NCBI GenBank assembly: GCA_029013165.1
Contig: JAQXMV010000006.1
Location: 1 to 26,388, forward strand
Direction of reading: 5' to 3'
DNA length: 26,388 nucleotides
Source: Oscillospiraceae bacterium
Lineage (GTDB): Bacteria; Bacillota; Clostridia; Oscillospirales; Acutalibacteraceae
Below are positions 1 through 7,746 of this stretch, one piece after another. Position 1 is the first letter of the stretch; each line of letters starts with the position of its first letter. The position numbers were made by a program, and so were the translations under genes. The notes beneath the pieces are model-generated. The model did not search any database. It was given only the letters and a program-made list of their open reading frames with translations, and had not been told where the DNA came from.

Positions 1-128
1 CCGCAGCCGGAGGGACCGAGAATCGAAACGAACTCACTTTCTCTGAAGTTGATACTGACATCGTCCAAAGCCCTGACGGTCGTATCGCCGGTAACATAAT
101 CTTTTGTTATATTTTTTAGTATCAGCAT
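1..128 (-). CDS. ABC transporter ATP-binding protein, N-terminus only (MacB/LolD type)
   Basis: Only the first 42 codons are inside the window; the gene continues past the left edge. The translation starts MLILKNITKDYVTGD, continues with an 'ALDDVS' strand and reaches a Walker A start, GPSGCG, at about residues 37-42. The spacing and wording (a short beta strand, then 'SEFVSILGPSGCG') are typical of the MacB/LolD/FtsE-like ATPases that work with FtsX-type permeases; that subfamily call is from memory of the family. An AGGAGG ribosome site (138-143) lies 9 bases upstream of the ATG and overlaps the 3' end of the preceding gene, whose stop is only 4 bases away, so it is cotranscribed with the surface protein and MarR gene upstream. 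Signature motif, Walker B and any permease partner are outside the window. Confidence 0.85.
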   Translation of the reverse strand, partial: MLILKNITKDYVTGDTTVRALDDVSINFRESEFVSILGPSGC

Positions 129-132
129 TTAC

Positions 133-2754
133 TTACGCCTCCTGAGGATTTTTCTCTTTTTTGGACTGCTTTTTAAACTTTCTGTCTTCGAGAAACATAC
201 TGATCTTTTCTCTGTTTTTCAGCAGGAGCACTTCTGCCAGTGCCACCACACCGAAAACTGCGTATATCCATGCGCCCTCGCCTTTTTTCTCGGCAGGCAC
301 ATATATGACCGTGGGGAGATAATTATCATCGGGCTTTTCTTCCACCACAGCTCGCTCGCGGAAGAACAGCTTATAGAGCCATTCGACGGTTTCGTCCACA
401 CTCATGGCCGCCATTTCCTCACCGATTCCCGAGGCATAGGTGTCAAACATGGCGTTGTCTCCCGAGCCGCCCATAAAGCCGGTCATCAGATTTTCATTAC
501 CGGGAGTTTTCATGACCTCCACCAGATAGCGCAGGAAAGTGATCAGCACAGCGGTCTGATCGGCCTTGACATAGGAGATCTGAGCCGGGGCGCCGGCATA
601 GGTGCGTTTGCTCTCCACCGTCACGGTCTGACCCATGCCCGAGAACTGCGCCAGGTCAAGCTCCGGCAGTTTCATGCCGAGATCCATGTTTTCCGTCATA
701 CTGCCCATGAGCTCTTTCAGGTCGATGTTTTCGATTTCGGAGAGATCGAGCATATCGCTCATGCCCAGCTTCTCTAACATATCCTTGAACGGATAAATCA
801 GGTTATCCACGCAGGTTTTCACCGAACCGCTTTGCACAAAGTATACGAGATTCGGGAGGATTTCCGTCAGCGTATAGACAGGCTTTTTCATAAAGCGGTC
901 GACGAGAGAGCATACTGCGGTGACGAGGGCTTTGGAGCCGTTGCCCTTTTCTGCGGCATTCTTAAATTCGCCATAGGTCATGATGCTGTCCTGCGAACAG
1001 CCGAAAGCCTCCAGCAGAGGAATCACAGCCGTGTTATAGCCGTTGCTGCCGTAAATTTCCACAGCGCCTAAAACCTCGATTTTGCCCTCGGCAAGGAGCA
1101 TATTCAGCATCGGTTCCAGCGGTCTCAGAGCGGCAGAGGCCGCCTTGATAAAGCCTGCCTTATCTCCGCTACTGAAGCCCCAGGGAACATAGGTATTGCC
1201 CAGTGCTTTCCATGAGGAATAACGGTTCAGTACCTTTCTCGTGCCGGCAAAGCTGCTTTCTTTCAGCTCGGCGGCCAGAGCCGACGGCGTGACTTTCAGA
1301 CCGATCATCTCAGCCAGCTGCGCCATATCGTCGCCGCTGAGCATACCGTAAATTTCCTTGACCAGCGTGGTCAGGGTTGCGGGTGAATAGATTTTCTTTT
1401 TCAGCATCTCTTCCAGTGTTTTTTCCTGTCCGCCTTCGGCGACAAATTCATCAATCAGGCTGTCGATTCCGTCGAGGACACGCTGATATTTTTCCTGACC
1501 GAGATTCGGCGTATAAGACACCTGCACCGGCTGATTGGGCGTGAAAGTCCACTGATAATCATTGACCTTTCCGCCCTCGGCGCTGAAAAGTCCGATGAAA
1601 AATGCTAACAGCTCATCTGTGGGCTTTTCCGTGATTTTGCCGAGCATCTCCGTCATCTGCGGATCCTGCTCACCCATGAGATCACCCATATTGTCTTTGT
1701 TGAGCTTGAGCGTATCTATGAGCCAGCGCATCAGCACGATAAAGGTATCGGCCTTATCGGCTGTCACGGTGTCTCCGGAAACCGTGCCGCAGGAGGCCAG
1801 CAGTTCCAGGTCGATATCGGCCATTTTCAGGCCCGTACCGCCGAGAATGTCATTGAAATTTCCCGTGAAATTCTGCGTGTAGGATTCAGAGTTACCGATA
1901 AAGGAAAGAATCGTTTCTATTTTAATAAAAGTTGAAATATTAAAAAGCTGAAGCCGGAGAGGCTCGATCAGAGTGGAAACGGCTTTATCGAAGCCGCCGT
2001 TATTGAGGAAGTAGGCGATTCCGGGAAGAATATCCGTCAGCCGGTCACAGGGAGCCTCAAGGATATCCTCCAGCAGAAGCATCACATCACCGGCTATATT
2101 TTCGATCATAGTGTTTTTGTTTTGCTTGGCCTGGGCGTAAAACTCAGCACTGCCGGTTATACTTCCACAGCCCAAGGACCTCAGCGTCGGGACAATGGCC
2201 GTTTCATAACCGTTGGCGCCCTCAATGGCAATGATCGAATTCAGCGGATAGGTTCCGGAACAAAGCAGGGTGTAAAGCAGCTCGTTAAAGGGAGCAAAAA
2301 TGCAGCCCATAGCCGTCAGGAATCCCTCTCTGTCGCTGACGCCCCATCGGGCGCCTGAGAGATCGGCGTCGCTCCACTTCTGCACGCCGGAAAGCCGGGC
2401 GGCAACATCGGGATAGCCGCCGAGACAGGCGGCCACGCCGCCGACGGTGACATCCAGACCGATGGAAGAAATGCTGTCAGCATTTTCCTCAATCATCTTA
2501 TAGATTTCCACCGTCATGGAGGAGAGGATCTCATCGGAATAGATCTTCGGCAGGACTAAGTCTTTGAGGGATTGGTTCTGTGTGTTTCTGACAAGGGCCT
2601 CAAGGGCGATGTCAGTCTTTTTGATGGCTGTCAGGGACTGCTCCTTGGTGACATTCTGCGGATAAGTGACCGCCGCAAAAGCCATAGGTGAAGCTGCAAC
2701 GGCTGTGATTAAGACGGCAAGAAGCAGACAAAGCATTTTTTTGGCTTTTTTCAT
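133..2754 (-). CDS. large membrane-anchored extracellular protein with internal duplication
   Basis: I do not recognise a named family. The 873-residue protein starts with a clear signal peptide (Lys-rich n-region, hydrophobic core to about residue 20, likely cleavage after MAFA near residue 27). The mature part is two homologous halves, roughly residues 45-395 and 425-800. Matching landmarks recur about 390 residues apart: NGYETAIVPTLRSLGC (181) with NGYNTAVIPLLEAFGC (571), and TDILPGIAYFL (240) with TEILPNLVYFV (630). A single hydrophobic segment at about 828-846 is followed by a Lys/Arg-rich tail, so the C-terminus should sit in the cytoplasm and the duplicated part outside. It lies 3 bases after a MarR gene and 4 bases before an ABC ATPase gene, which suggests a MarR-controlled export or envelope-stress operon. 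No catalytic motif is evident. Confidence 0.9.
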   Translation of the reverse strand: MKKAKKMLCLLLAVLITAVAASPMAFAAVTYPQNVTKEQSLTAIKKTDIALEALVRNTQNQSLKDLVLPKIYSDEILSSMTVEIYKMIEENADSISSIGLDVTVGGVAACLGGYPDVAARLSGVQKWSDADLSGARWGVSDREGFLTAMGCIFAPFNELLYTLLCSGTYPLNSIIAIEGANGYETAIVPTLRSLGCGSITGSAEFYAQAKQNKNTMIENIAGDVMLLLEDILEAPCDRLTDILPGIAYFLNNGGFDKAVSTLIEPLRLQLFNISTFIKIETILSFIGNSESYTQNFTGNFNDILGGTGLKMADIDLELLASCGTVSGDTVTADKADTFIVLMRWLIDTLKLNKDNMGDLMGEQDPQMTEMLGKITEKPTDELLAFFIGLFSAEGGKVNDYQWTFTPNQPVQVSYTPNLGQEKYQRVLDGIDSLIDEFVAEGGQEKTLEEMLKKKIYSPATLTTLVKEIYGMLSGDDMAQLAEMIGLKVTPSALAAELKESSFAGTRKVLNRYSSWKALGNTYVPWGFSSGDKAGFIKAASAALRPLEPMLNMLLAEGKIEVLGAVEIYGSNGYNTAVIPLLEAFGCSQDSIMTYGEFKNAAEKGNGSKALVTAVCSLVDRFMKKPVYTLTEILPNLVYFVQSGSVKTCVDNLIYPFKDMLEKLGMSDMLDLSEIENIDLKELMGSMTENMDLGMKLPELDLAQFSGMGQTVTVESKRTYAGAPAQISYVKADQTAVLITFLRYLVEVMKTPGNENLMTGFMGGSGDNAMFDTYASGIGEEMAAMSVDETVEWLYKLFFRERAVVEEKPDDNYLPTVIYVPAEKKGEGAWIYAVFGVVALAEVLLLKNREKISMFLEDRKFKKQSKKEKNPQEA

Positions 2755-2757
2755 GAT

Positions 2758-3207
2758 TCAGACTTTCACCTCTTTCTTTTCGGGTAAGGCTTGATTGGCA
2801 ATATCCGCCAGCTTATTGAATATACGCAAAAATTCGCACACATCTTTTTCGCCCAGCTGTTCGATGATCGTCAGGGCATTTCTCAGCAGCTCCTCGCGAA
2901 GAGAGGCCACCATGCGCCTGCCCTCTTCCGTCAGGGCGACGGTAACGCTGCGCTTGTCACTGCTGCTTTTCAGCTTCTGTACCAGTCCCTTGCTCTCAAG
3001 AGATTTCACAATGGCGCACAGACGCGCCGCCGTGAAATCAAGGCGTTCGATGAGCTTGCTCTGGGTGCTGATACCGCCCAATTCACCGAGCATAACCATA
3101 AGCAGATTTTCGCCTTTCAGGCTCAGACGGAATTTATCAAGCATGGCTTCTGTATCTATTTTATCAAAAGTTTCAAGGATTTGTGTCAGGAGATATTCCG
3201 TATCCAT
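2758..3207 (-). CDS. MarR-family transcriptional regulator
   Basis: A 149-residue protein, the usual MarR length. The central winged helix is readable: 'GGISTQSKLIERLDFTAARL' forms the helix-turn-helix at about residues 44-63, followed by the recognition region 'KSLESKGLVQKL' and the wing 'SSDKRSVTVALTEEGRR' at about 82-98. The helical N- and C-terminal parts form the dimer interface in this family. The start is supported by an AGGGAGGA-type ribosome site just upstream. It is the first gene of a minus-strand operon with the duplicated surface protein and an ABC ATPase. A consensus promoter (3249-3277) and a perfect palindrome (3234-3246) sit immediately upstream, so autorepression is likely. 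The ligand is unknown. Confidence 0.93.
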   Translation of the reverse strand: MDTEYLLTQILETFDKIDTEAMLDKFRLSLKGENLLMVMLGELGGISTQSKLIERLDFTAARLCAIVKSLESKGLVQKLKSSSDKRSVTVALTEEGRRMVASLREELLRNALTIIEQLGEKDVCEFLRIFNKLADIANQALPEKKEVKV

Positions 3208-3233
3208 TTTCAGTTCCTCCCTCCGGATAATAG

Positions 3234-3246
3234 TTAACAGTGTTAA
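3234..3246. promoter_or_regulatory. candidate MarR operator palindrome
   Basis: TTAACA-G-TGTTAA is a perfect 6-bp inverted repeat with a 1-base centre. It lies just downstream of the predicted -10 box of the minus-strand MarR operon, over the expected transcription start, where a repressor would block initiation. Binding by the adjacent MarR is inference. Confidence 0.6.
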
Positions 3247-3248
3247 TT

Positions 3249-3277
3249 AATATAGCACACCATCTTCGCCGTGTCAA
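3249..3277 (-). promoter_or_regulatory. sigma-A promoter of the minus-strand MarR operon
   Basis: Read on the minus strand, a perfect -35 TTGACA (3272-3277) is separated by 17 bases from TATATT (3249-3254). The start should fall near 3242, inside the palindrome at 3234-3246 and about 35 bases before the MarR start codon. Confidence 0.75.
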
Positions 3278-3422
3278 CCGTATAAACCATTAAGAACTAT
3301 TAAAATACACAAATGCCGACTCCGGAATTTGTAAAAATCAACGGAAATTATGGTCGAATTTCCCTATGACGAGCTTGTGAATTTATATAATAAGTGAAAT
3401 ACCTAAACAAGACCTTAAAATC

Positions 3423-3437
3423 ATTAACGGGGTTAAT
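3423..3437. promoter_or_regulatory. second TTAAC-type palindrome in the MarR/MarR intergenic region
   Basis: ATTAAC-GGG-GTTAAT is a perfect inverted repeat with a 3-base centre. It carries the same TTAAC half-site as 3234-3246 but lies about 30 bases upstream of the -35 box of the plus-strand promoter. The rest of the 3278-3469 stretch is AT-rich and I see no gene in it. Confidence 0.45.
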
Positions 3438-3469
3438 ATTTTTAATTTGAAAAAGTTTTTCATTTCCTA

Positions 3470-3497
3470 TTGACACCGGGAACAAACCGTATATAAT
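3470..3497 (+). promoter_or_regulatory. sigma-A promoter of the MarR-ABC exporter operon
   Basis: TTGACA (3470-3475), a 16-base spacer and TATAAT (3492-3497), both hexamers perfect. The predicted start is near 3504. The ATG at 3496 falls inside this -10 box, which rules it out as the MarR start codon and favours the TTG at 3565. Confidence 0.85.
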
Positions 3498-3503
3498 GAA
3501 TAT

Positions 3504-3534
3504 TGTTAGTCAGCTAACAGTTCGTAGGCTAACA
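3504..3534. promoter_or_regulatory. candidate MarR operator with three half-sites
   Basis: TGTTAG-tcag-CTAACA (3504-3519) is a perfect 6-bp inverted repeat covering the predicted transcription start. A third copy of the half-site, GCTAACA, follows at 3528-3534, 15 bases after the GCTAACA at 3513-3519. The position just after the -10 box fits repression by the MarR encoded downstream. Confidence 0.6.
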
Positions 3535-3564
3535 AAAATCCAAAAAGAAAGAAGTGATACCGCC

Positions 3565-4020
3565 TTGAAAAAAGAAGACAGAATCAGCTTTCAGCTGCAT
3601 CATACTTCCCGCCTTGTCAAGCGATATATGGACAGAGACGCCTCAAAAAGCTATGTGGAAAAAATGACCGGAACCCACGGCTGGGCCATAGGCTATTTCT
3701 ATAATAATATGGATCGGGATATCTTCCAGAAAGACCTTGAACAGGAATTTGATATTCGCCGCAGCACGGCCAGCAATATCCTCTCCCTGATGGAAAAAAA
3801 CGGTCTTATCGTCCGACAGAGTGTGCCCTATGACGCCCGACTGAAGAAGATCATTCTGACACAAAAGGCTCTTGATGTTCAGCAAGCGGTGGAACAAGCC
3901 TTTGACAAGCTGGAAACCAGGCTTCGCAGCGACATCAGCGACGAAGAGCTGGCATGCTTTTCCAGAGTGATCAAAAAAATACAGAGTAATATTGAAAGGA
4001 CTGATGACGAAAATGATTAA
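3565..4020 (+). CDS. MarR-family regulator of the ABC exporter operon
   Basis: The protein has 151 residues if it starts at the TTG at 3565 (Met-Lys-Lys-Glu-Asp...). An in-frame ATG at 3496 lies inside the promoter -10 box and would add 23 residues untypical of the family. The ribosome site before the TTG is weak. Winged-helix features are clear: 'QEFDIRRSTASNILSLME' is the helix-turn-helix and 'KNGLIVRQSVPYDARLKKI' the wing with the conserved Asp-Ala-Arg. This MarR subtype is commonly found directly in front of paired ABC exporter genes in Clostridia. The 3' end overlaps the start of the first ABC subunit, so the two are translationally linked. It probably represses its own operon through the palindrome at 3504-3519. 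Confidence 0.9.
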   Translation: MKKEDRISFQLHHTSRLVKRYMDRDASKSYVEKMTGTHGWAIGYFYNNMDRDIFQKDLEQEFDIRRSTASNILSLMEKNGLIVRQSVPYDARLKKIILTQKALDVQQAVEQAFDKLETRLRSDISDEELACFSRVIKKIQSNIERTDDEND

Positions 4021-5737
4021 ACAACTCAGCAAATCTATCAGGCAGTACAAACTGCCCTCATTGCTTGCGCCTCTTTTTGTCTCCATGGAGGTCGTCCTTG
4101 AGGTCATGATTCCCTTTCTCATGGGCAAGCTCGTGGACAACGGCATCTATCAGAATGATTCCGACTATGTGCTGAAAATGGGCGGTTTACTGGCCGTACT
4201 GTGCCTGGCAAGCCTTTTCTGCGGCGTAGCCTCGGGCACGGCCGCCGCCAAAGCCTCCTCGGGCTTTGCGAAAAATCTGCGCCACGATATGTACTATAAT
4301 GTGCAGAACTTTTCCTTTGCCAATATCGACCGGTTTTCCACTTCAGGACTTGTGACAAGACTGACAACCGATGTCACCAATCTTCAGAACGCCTATCAGA
4401 TGATTATACGCATTGCCGTGCGCGCCCCGGCCATGCTGATCTTTTCCCTGGCCATGGCCCTGACCATCAACGCCAAAATCAGTCTTGTTTTTGTGTGCGT
4501 CATTCCCTTTCTTGCCCTCGGTCTTGGTCTCATCATTTCCAAGGCTCACCCCATTTTCAGACGGGTATTCAAAACCTATGACAAGCTCAACAGCGTGGTC
4601 AATGAAAATCTCCACGGCATCAGAGTCGTCAAAGCCTTCGTCCGGGAGGACAAGGAAAACGAAAAATTCAAAAGCGTATCCAACACCATTTATTCCGACA
4701 CCAAGCGCGCCGAGGGTCTGCTGGCTTTCAACGCGCCGCTGATGCAATTCAGCTCCTATCTGTGTATGCTGCTGATTGCCTGGTTCGGCGCCAAGCTCAT
4801 CGTCAGCTCCGGCTCAGCGGAAATGACCACCGGCGATCTCTTTTCCGTGATCTCCTATACCATGCAGATTCTCATGACGCTGATGATGCTCTCCATGATC
4901 TTCGTCATGCTGACCATGTCTAAGGCCAGCGCAGAGCGCGTATGCGAAGTATTAAACGAAAAGCCTGAGATTCATTCTCCCGAAAAGCCGGTAACGGAAG
5001 TGAAAAACGGCAGCATTGAATTCAGCGGAGTAGACTTCAGCTACAGCGGACGGCAGGATAACCTCTGTCTGAAAAATGTGAATATTTCCATTGCCTCCGG
5101 TGAAACCGTGGGCATTATCGGCGCCACCGGCTCCTCCAAAACCACTCTCGTTCAGCTCATCCCCAGACTTTACGATGTCACGGCCGGCGAACTGAAAGTC
5201 GGCGGCATCAATGTCCGGGACTATGACCTCGATGTGCTGAGAAACGGCGTGGCCATGGTTCTGCAGAACAATGTGCTTTTCTCCGGCACGATCAAGGAAA
5301 ATCTGCGCTGGGGCAACGCCGAGGCAACAGACGAGGAAATCAGGCACGCCTGTTCTCTGGCCCAGGCTGACGCTTTCATTGAGGAAATGCCTGAGGGCTA
5401 TGACACCCACATCGAGCAGGGCGGCACCAATGTTTCCGGCGGACAGAAACAGCGTCTCTGCATCGCCAGAGCCCTGCTCAAGAAGCCGAAAATTCTCATT
5501 CTCGACGACTCCACCAGCGCCGTGGACACCAAGACCGACGCTCTCATTCGCCGCGCCTTTAAGCAGTATATTCCGGAGACAACAAAAATAATCATCACCC
5601 AGCGTTTTTCCTCGGTTGAGGACGCCGACAAGGTCATTGTCATGGAGGAGGGCGGCACCTGCCGCGTTCTGACCGGCGACGCCATCAAGCGCGAAATCGA
5701 GGAAGCTCAGGCACAGGGAGGTAGCCAAAATGGATAA
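4013..5737 (+). CDS. ABC exporter half-subunit with degenerate ATPase site (heterodimer partner A)
   Basis: About 574 residues: six membrane helices in the first ~310, then a nucleotide-binding domain. Walker A is GATGSSKT (about 370), with Ser where the last Gly of GxxGxGK should be. The signature VSGGQ (about 474) is intact. Walker B reads ILILDD (Asp 499), so Asp replaces the catalytic Glu, and the switch His is Gln ('IITQRFSS', about 529). These changes mark the non-catalytic member of a heterodimeric exporter of the BmrC/TM287 type (family knowledge). Possible starts are TTG 3992, ATG 4004 and ATG 4013; I chose 4013 because AAAGGA lies too close to 4004 and because the protein then begins as in its relatives. 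It overlaps the MarR stop by 8 bases and the next gene by 8 bases. The substrate cannot be read. Confidence 0.9.
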   Translation: MIKQLSKSIRQYKLPSLLAPLFVSMEVVLEVMIPFLMGKLVDNGIYQNDSDYVLKMGGLLAVLCLASLFCGVASGTAAAKASSGFAKNLRHDMYYNVQNFSFANIDRFSTSGLVTRLTTDVTNLQNAYQMIIRIAVRAPAMLIFSLAMALTINAKISLVFVCVIPFLALGLGLIISKAHPIFRRVFKTYDKLNSVVNENLHGIRVVKAFVREDKENEKFKSVSNTIYSDTKRAEGLLAFNAPLMQFSSYLCMLLIAWFGAKLIVSSGSAEMTTGDLFSVISYTMQILMTLMMLSMIFVMLTMSKASAERVCEVLNEKPEIHSPEKPVTEVKNGSIEFSGVDFSYSGRQDNLCLKNVNISIASGETVGIIGATGSSKTTLVQLIPRLYDVTAGELKVGGINVRDYDLDVLRNGVAMVLQNNVLFSGTIKENLRWGNAEATDEEIRHACSLAQADAFIEEMPEGYDTHIEQGGTNVSGGQKQRLCIARALLKKPKILILDDSTSAVDTKTDALIRRAFKQYIPETTKIIITQRFSSVEDADKVIVMEEGGTCRVLTGDAIKREIEEAQAQGGSQNG

Positions 5738-7688
5738 CAGACAACCGCCGAAACCGCACATGGGCAGACACGGAGGAACGCCGATTCGAATGAAAGGCGA
5801 AAAACTTGATTTCAAGGTCATCTCACGGCTCTTCGGCTATGTGGGCAAAAAATACAAGCTGCTGATGCTGTTTGTGGTGCTGTGCATCATTCTTTCCAGC
5901 ATTGCCAATGTCTTCTCTTCGCTGTTTCTCGGCGACCTTATTGACAAGTACATTGAGCCTATGCTCACCGCAGGAGACGCGGACTTCAAGCCGCTGCTGC
6001 TGATGCTGATGAAAACAGCCTGCATTTTTCTTATAGGTATTATTTCCACCTTCGCCTATAACAGAATCATGATCATCGTGTCCCAGGGCGTTCTCCTGAA
6101 CATCCGTAACGATATGTTCACCCACATGCAGACCCTCCCCATCCGATATTTTGACACCAACAGTCACGGTGACATCATGAGCCGTTACACCAACGACGCC
6201 GACACGCTCCGGCAGATGATCTCACAGACCATACCCCAGGTCATTTCCTCGGCGGTGACGATTGTTTCGACCTTCACGGCCATGGTGAGTCTGAGTGTCC
6301 CCCTGACAGCTGTAGTCATCGTCAGCGTCATCATCATATTGTTCGGCACCGGCAAGGTGGCCGGCAACAGCGGAAGGTTCTTTATCCGTCAGCAGGAATC
6401 TCTCGGCGACATCAACGGTTATATCGAAGAAATGATCAACGGACAGAAAGTGATCAAGGTTTTCTGCCATGAACAGCAGTCCAAGGAGGACTTTGACAAA
6501 AAGAACGAGATGCTCTTCGGCAACGCCTATGCGGCCAACAAATATGTCAACATGATCGGTCCGCTGAATAACAACATGGGCAACCTGCAGTATGTGATCA
6601 TCGCTATCATCGGCTGTTTTCTGGCCATACTCACGGCCACAGGACGCCTGCAAGGCGGCTTCGGCGCTTTCTTCGCCCTCACTGCCGGCAATGTAGCTTC
6701 TTTCCTGCAGCTTTCCAAGAGCTTCACCATGCCCATCAACCAGATCTCTCAACAGCTCAATTCCGTCGTCATGGCCATGGCCGGCGCCAAGCGTATCTTC
6801 GCACTGCTGGACGAAGAGCCGGAAACAGACGAAGGCTATGTCACCCTGGTCAACGCCAAAGAAGAAAACGGCGAACTGACAGAAACTGACGAGCATACCG
6901 GAATATGGGCCTGGAAGCATCCCCACGAGGACGGCTCGGTCACTTTCACCAGACTGTGCGGTGAGGTTCGCTTCTTCGATGTTGACTTCGGCTATAATCC
7001 CGACAAGGTGGTGCTCCATAACATCTCCCTTTATGCTGAACCGGGACAGAAAGTTGCTTTCGTCGGTGCCACGGGAGCCGGCAAAACCACCATCACGAAC
7101 CTGATCAACCGCTTCTACGATCTCGCCGACGGCAAAATCCGCTATGACGGCATCAACATCAATAAAATCAAAAAGGCGGATCTACGCCGTTCTTTGGGCA
7201 TCGTTCTGCAGGACACCAATCTTTTCACCGGCACGGTCATGGAAAATATCCGTTACGGCAATCTTTCCGCCAGTGACGATCAGGTCATCGCCGCGGCAAA
7301 GCTGGCCAACGCCGACTCCTTTATCCGTCATCTGCCACAGGGCTATAACACCGTGCTGACCGGCAACGGCGCCAACCTCTCACAGGGTCAGCGCCAACTC
7401 ATCTCCATCGCCAGGGCGGCCGTTGCGGATCCGCCGGTCATGATCCTTGACGAAGCCACCTCCTCCATCGACACCCGTACGGAGGCGCTGGTGCAAAAGG
7501 GCATGGACGCCCTGATGAAAGGCAGAACCGTCTTTGTCATCGCCCACCGTCTTTCCACAGTCCGCAATTCCGATGTGATCATGGTTCTCGAGCATGGCAG
7601 AATTATTGAAAGAGGCTCCCACGAGAGCCTGCTGGAAAAGAAAGGCAATTATTACCGGCTTTACACCGGCGCCTTTGAGCTTGAATAA
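5730..7688 (+). CDS. ABC exporter half-subunit with catalytic ATPase site (heterodimer partner B)
   Basis: 652 residues: an N-terminal extension, six membrane helices, a linker of about 50 residues rich in acidic residues between membrane and ATPase domains (about 375-425), then the nucleotide-binding domain. Walker A GATGAGKT (446) is canonical, Walker B MILDEA has the catalytic Glu 575, and the switch His 606 is present (VIAHRLS). The signature motif is LSQGQ (550-554) instead of LSGGQ. In a heterodimer the catalytic site is built from this Walker A/B and the intact VSGGQ of partner A, and the degenerate site from partner A Walker motifs and this LSQGQ, so the substitutions are complementary. 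The ATG follows a good GGGAGGT site and overlaps the partner A stop by 8 bases. A terminator follows at 7696. Confidence 0.92.
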   Translation: MDNRQPPKPHMGRHGGTPIRMKGEKLDFKVISRLFGYVGKKYKLLMLFVVLCIILSSIANVFSSLFLGDLIDKYIEPMLTAGDADFKPLLLMLMKTACIFLIGIISTFAYNRIMIIVSQGVLLNIRNDMFTHMQTLPIRYFDTNSHGDIMSRYTNDADTLRQMISQTIPQVISSAVTIVSTFTAMVSLSVPLTAVVIVSVIIILFGTGKVAGNSGRFFIRQQESLGDINGYIEEMINGQKVIKVFCHEQQSKEDFDKKNEMLFGNAYAANKYVNMIGPLNNNMGNLQYVIIAIIGCFLAILTATGRLQGGFGAFFALTAGNVASFLQLSKSFTMPINQISQQLNSVVMAMAGAKRIFALLDEEPETDEGYVTLVNAKEENGELTETDEHTGIWAWKHPHEDGSVTFTRLCGEVRFFDVDFGYNPDKVVLHNISLYAEPGQKVAFVGATGAGKTTITNLINRFYDLADGKIRYDGININKIKKADLRRSLGIVLQDTNLFTGTVMENIRYGNLSASDDQVIAAAKLANADSFIRHLPQGYNTVLTGNGANLSQGQRQLISIARAAVADPPVMILDEATSSIDTRTEALVQKGMDALMKGRTVFVIAHRLSTVRNSDVIMVLEHGRIIERGSHESLLEKKGNYYRLYTGAFELE

Positions 7689-7695
7689 AAGAACA

Positions 7696-7736
7696 ACCGG
7701 GCCTTTCGATTCAACGAAAGACCCGGTCAATTTTTT
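7696..7736. terminator. Rho-independent terminator between convergent genes
   Basis: A 13-bp stem with one mismatch (7696-7708 pairing with 7715-7727, loop ATTCAA) is followed by CAATTTTTT on the plus strand. On the minus strand the stem is followed by TTGTTCTTTT, so it may also terminate the hydrolase gene ending at 7747. Confidence 0.88.
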
Positions 7737-7746
7737 ATAATATAAT

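Noticed and set aside
3496..3564. Upstream ATG start for the plus-strand MarR
   Set aside because: The ATG overlaps the perfect -10 TATAAT and would be upstream of the transcription start; TTG 3565 is used instead.
4952..5821. Long antisense open frames over the ABC and purine genes (for example 4952-5821, 6222-7019, 20541-21536, 23410-24207)
   Set aside because: They mirror strongly coding genes on the other strand, lack ribosome sites and give low-complexity, domain-free proteins; typical shadows of GC-ending codons.
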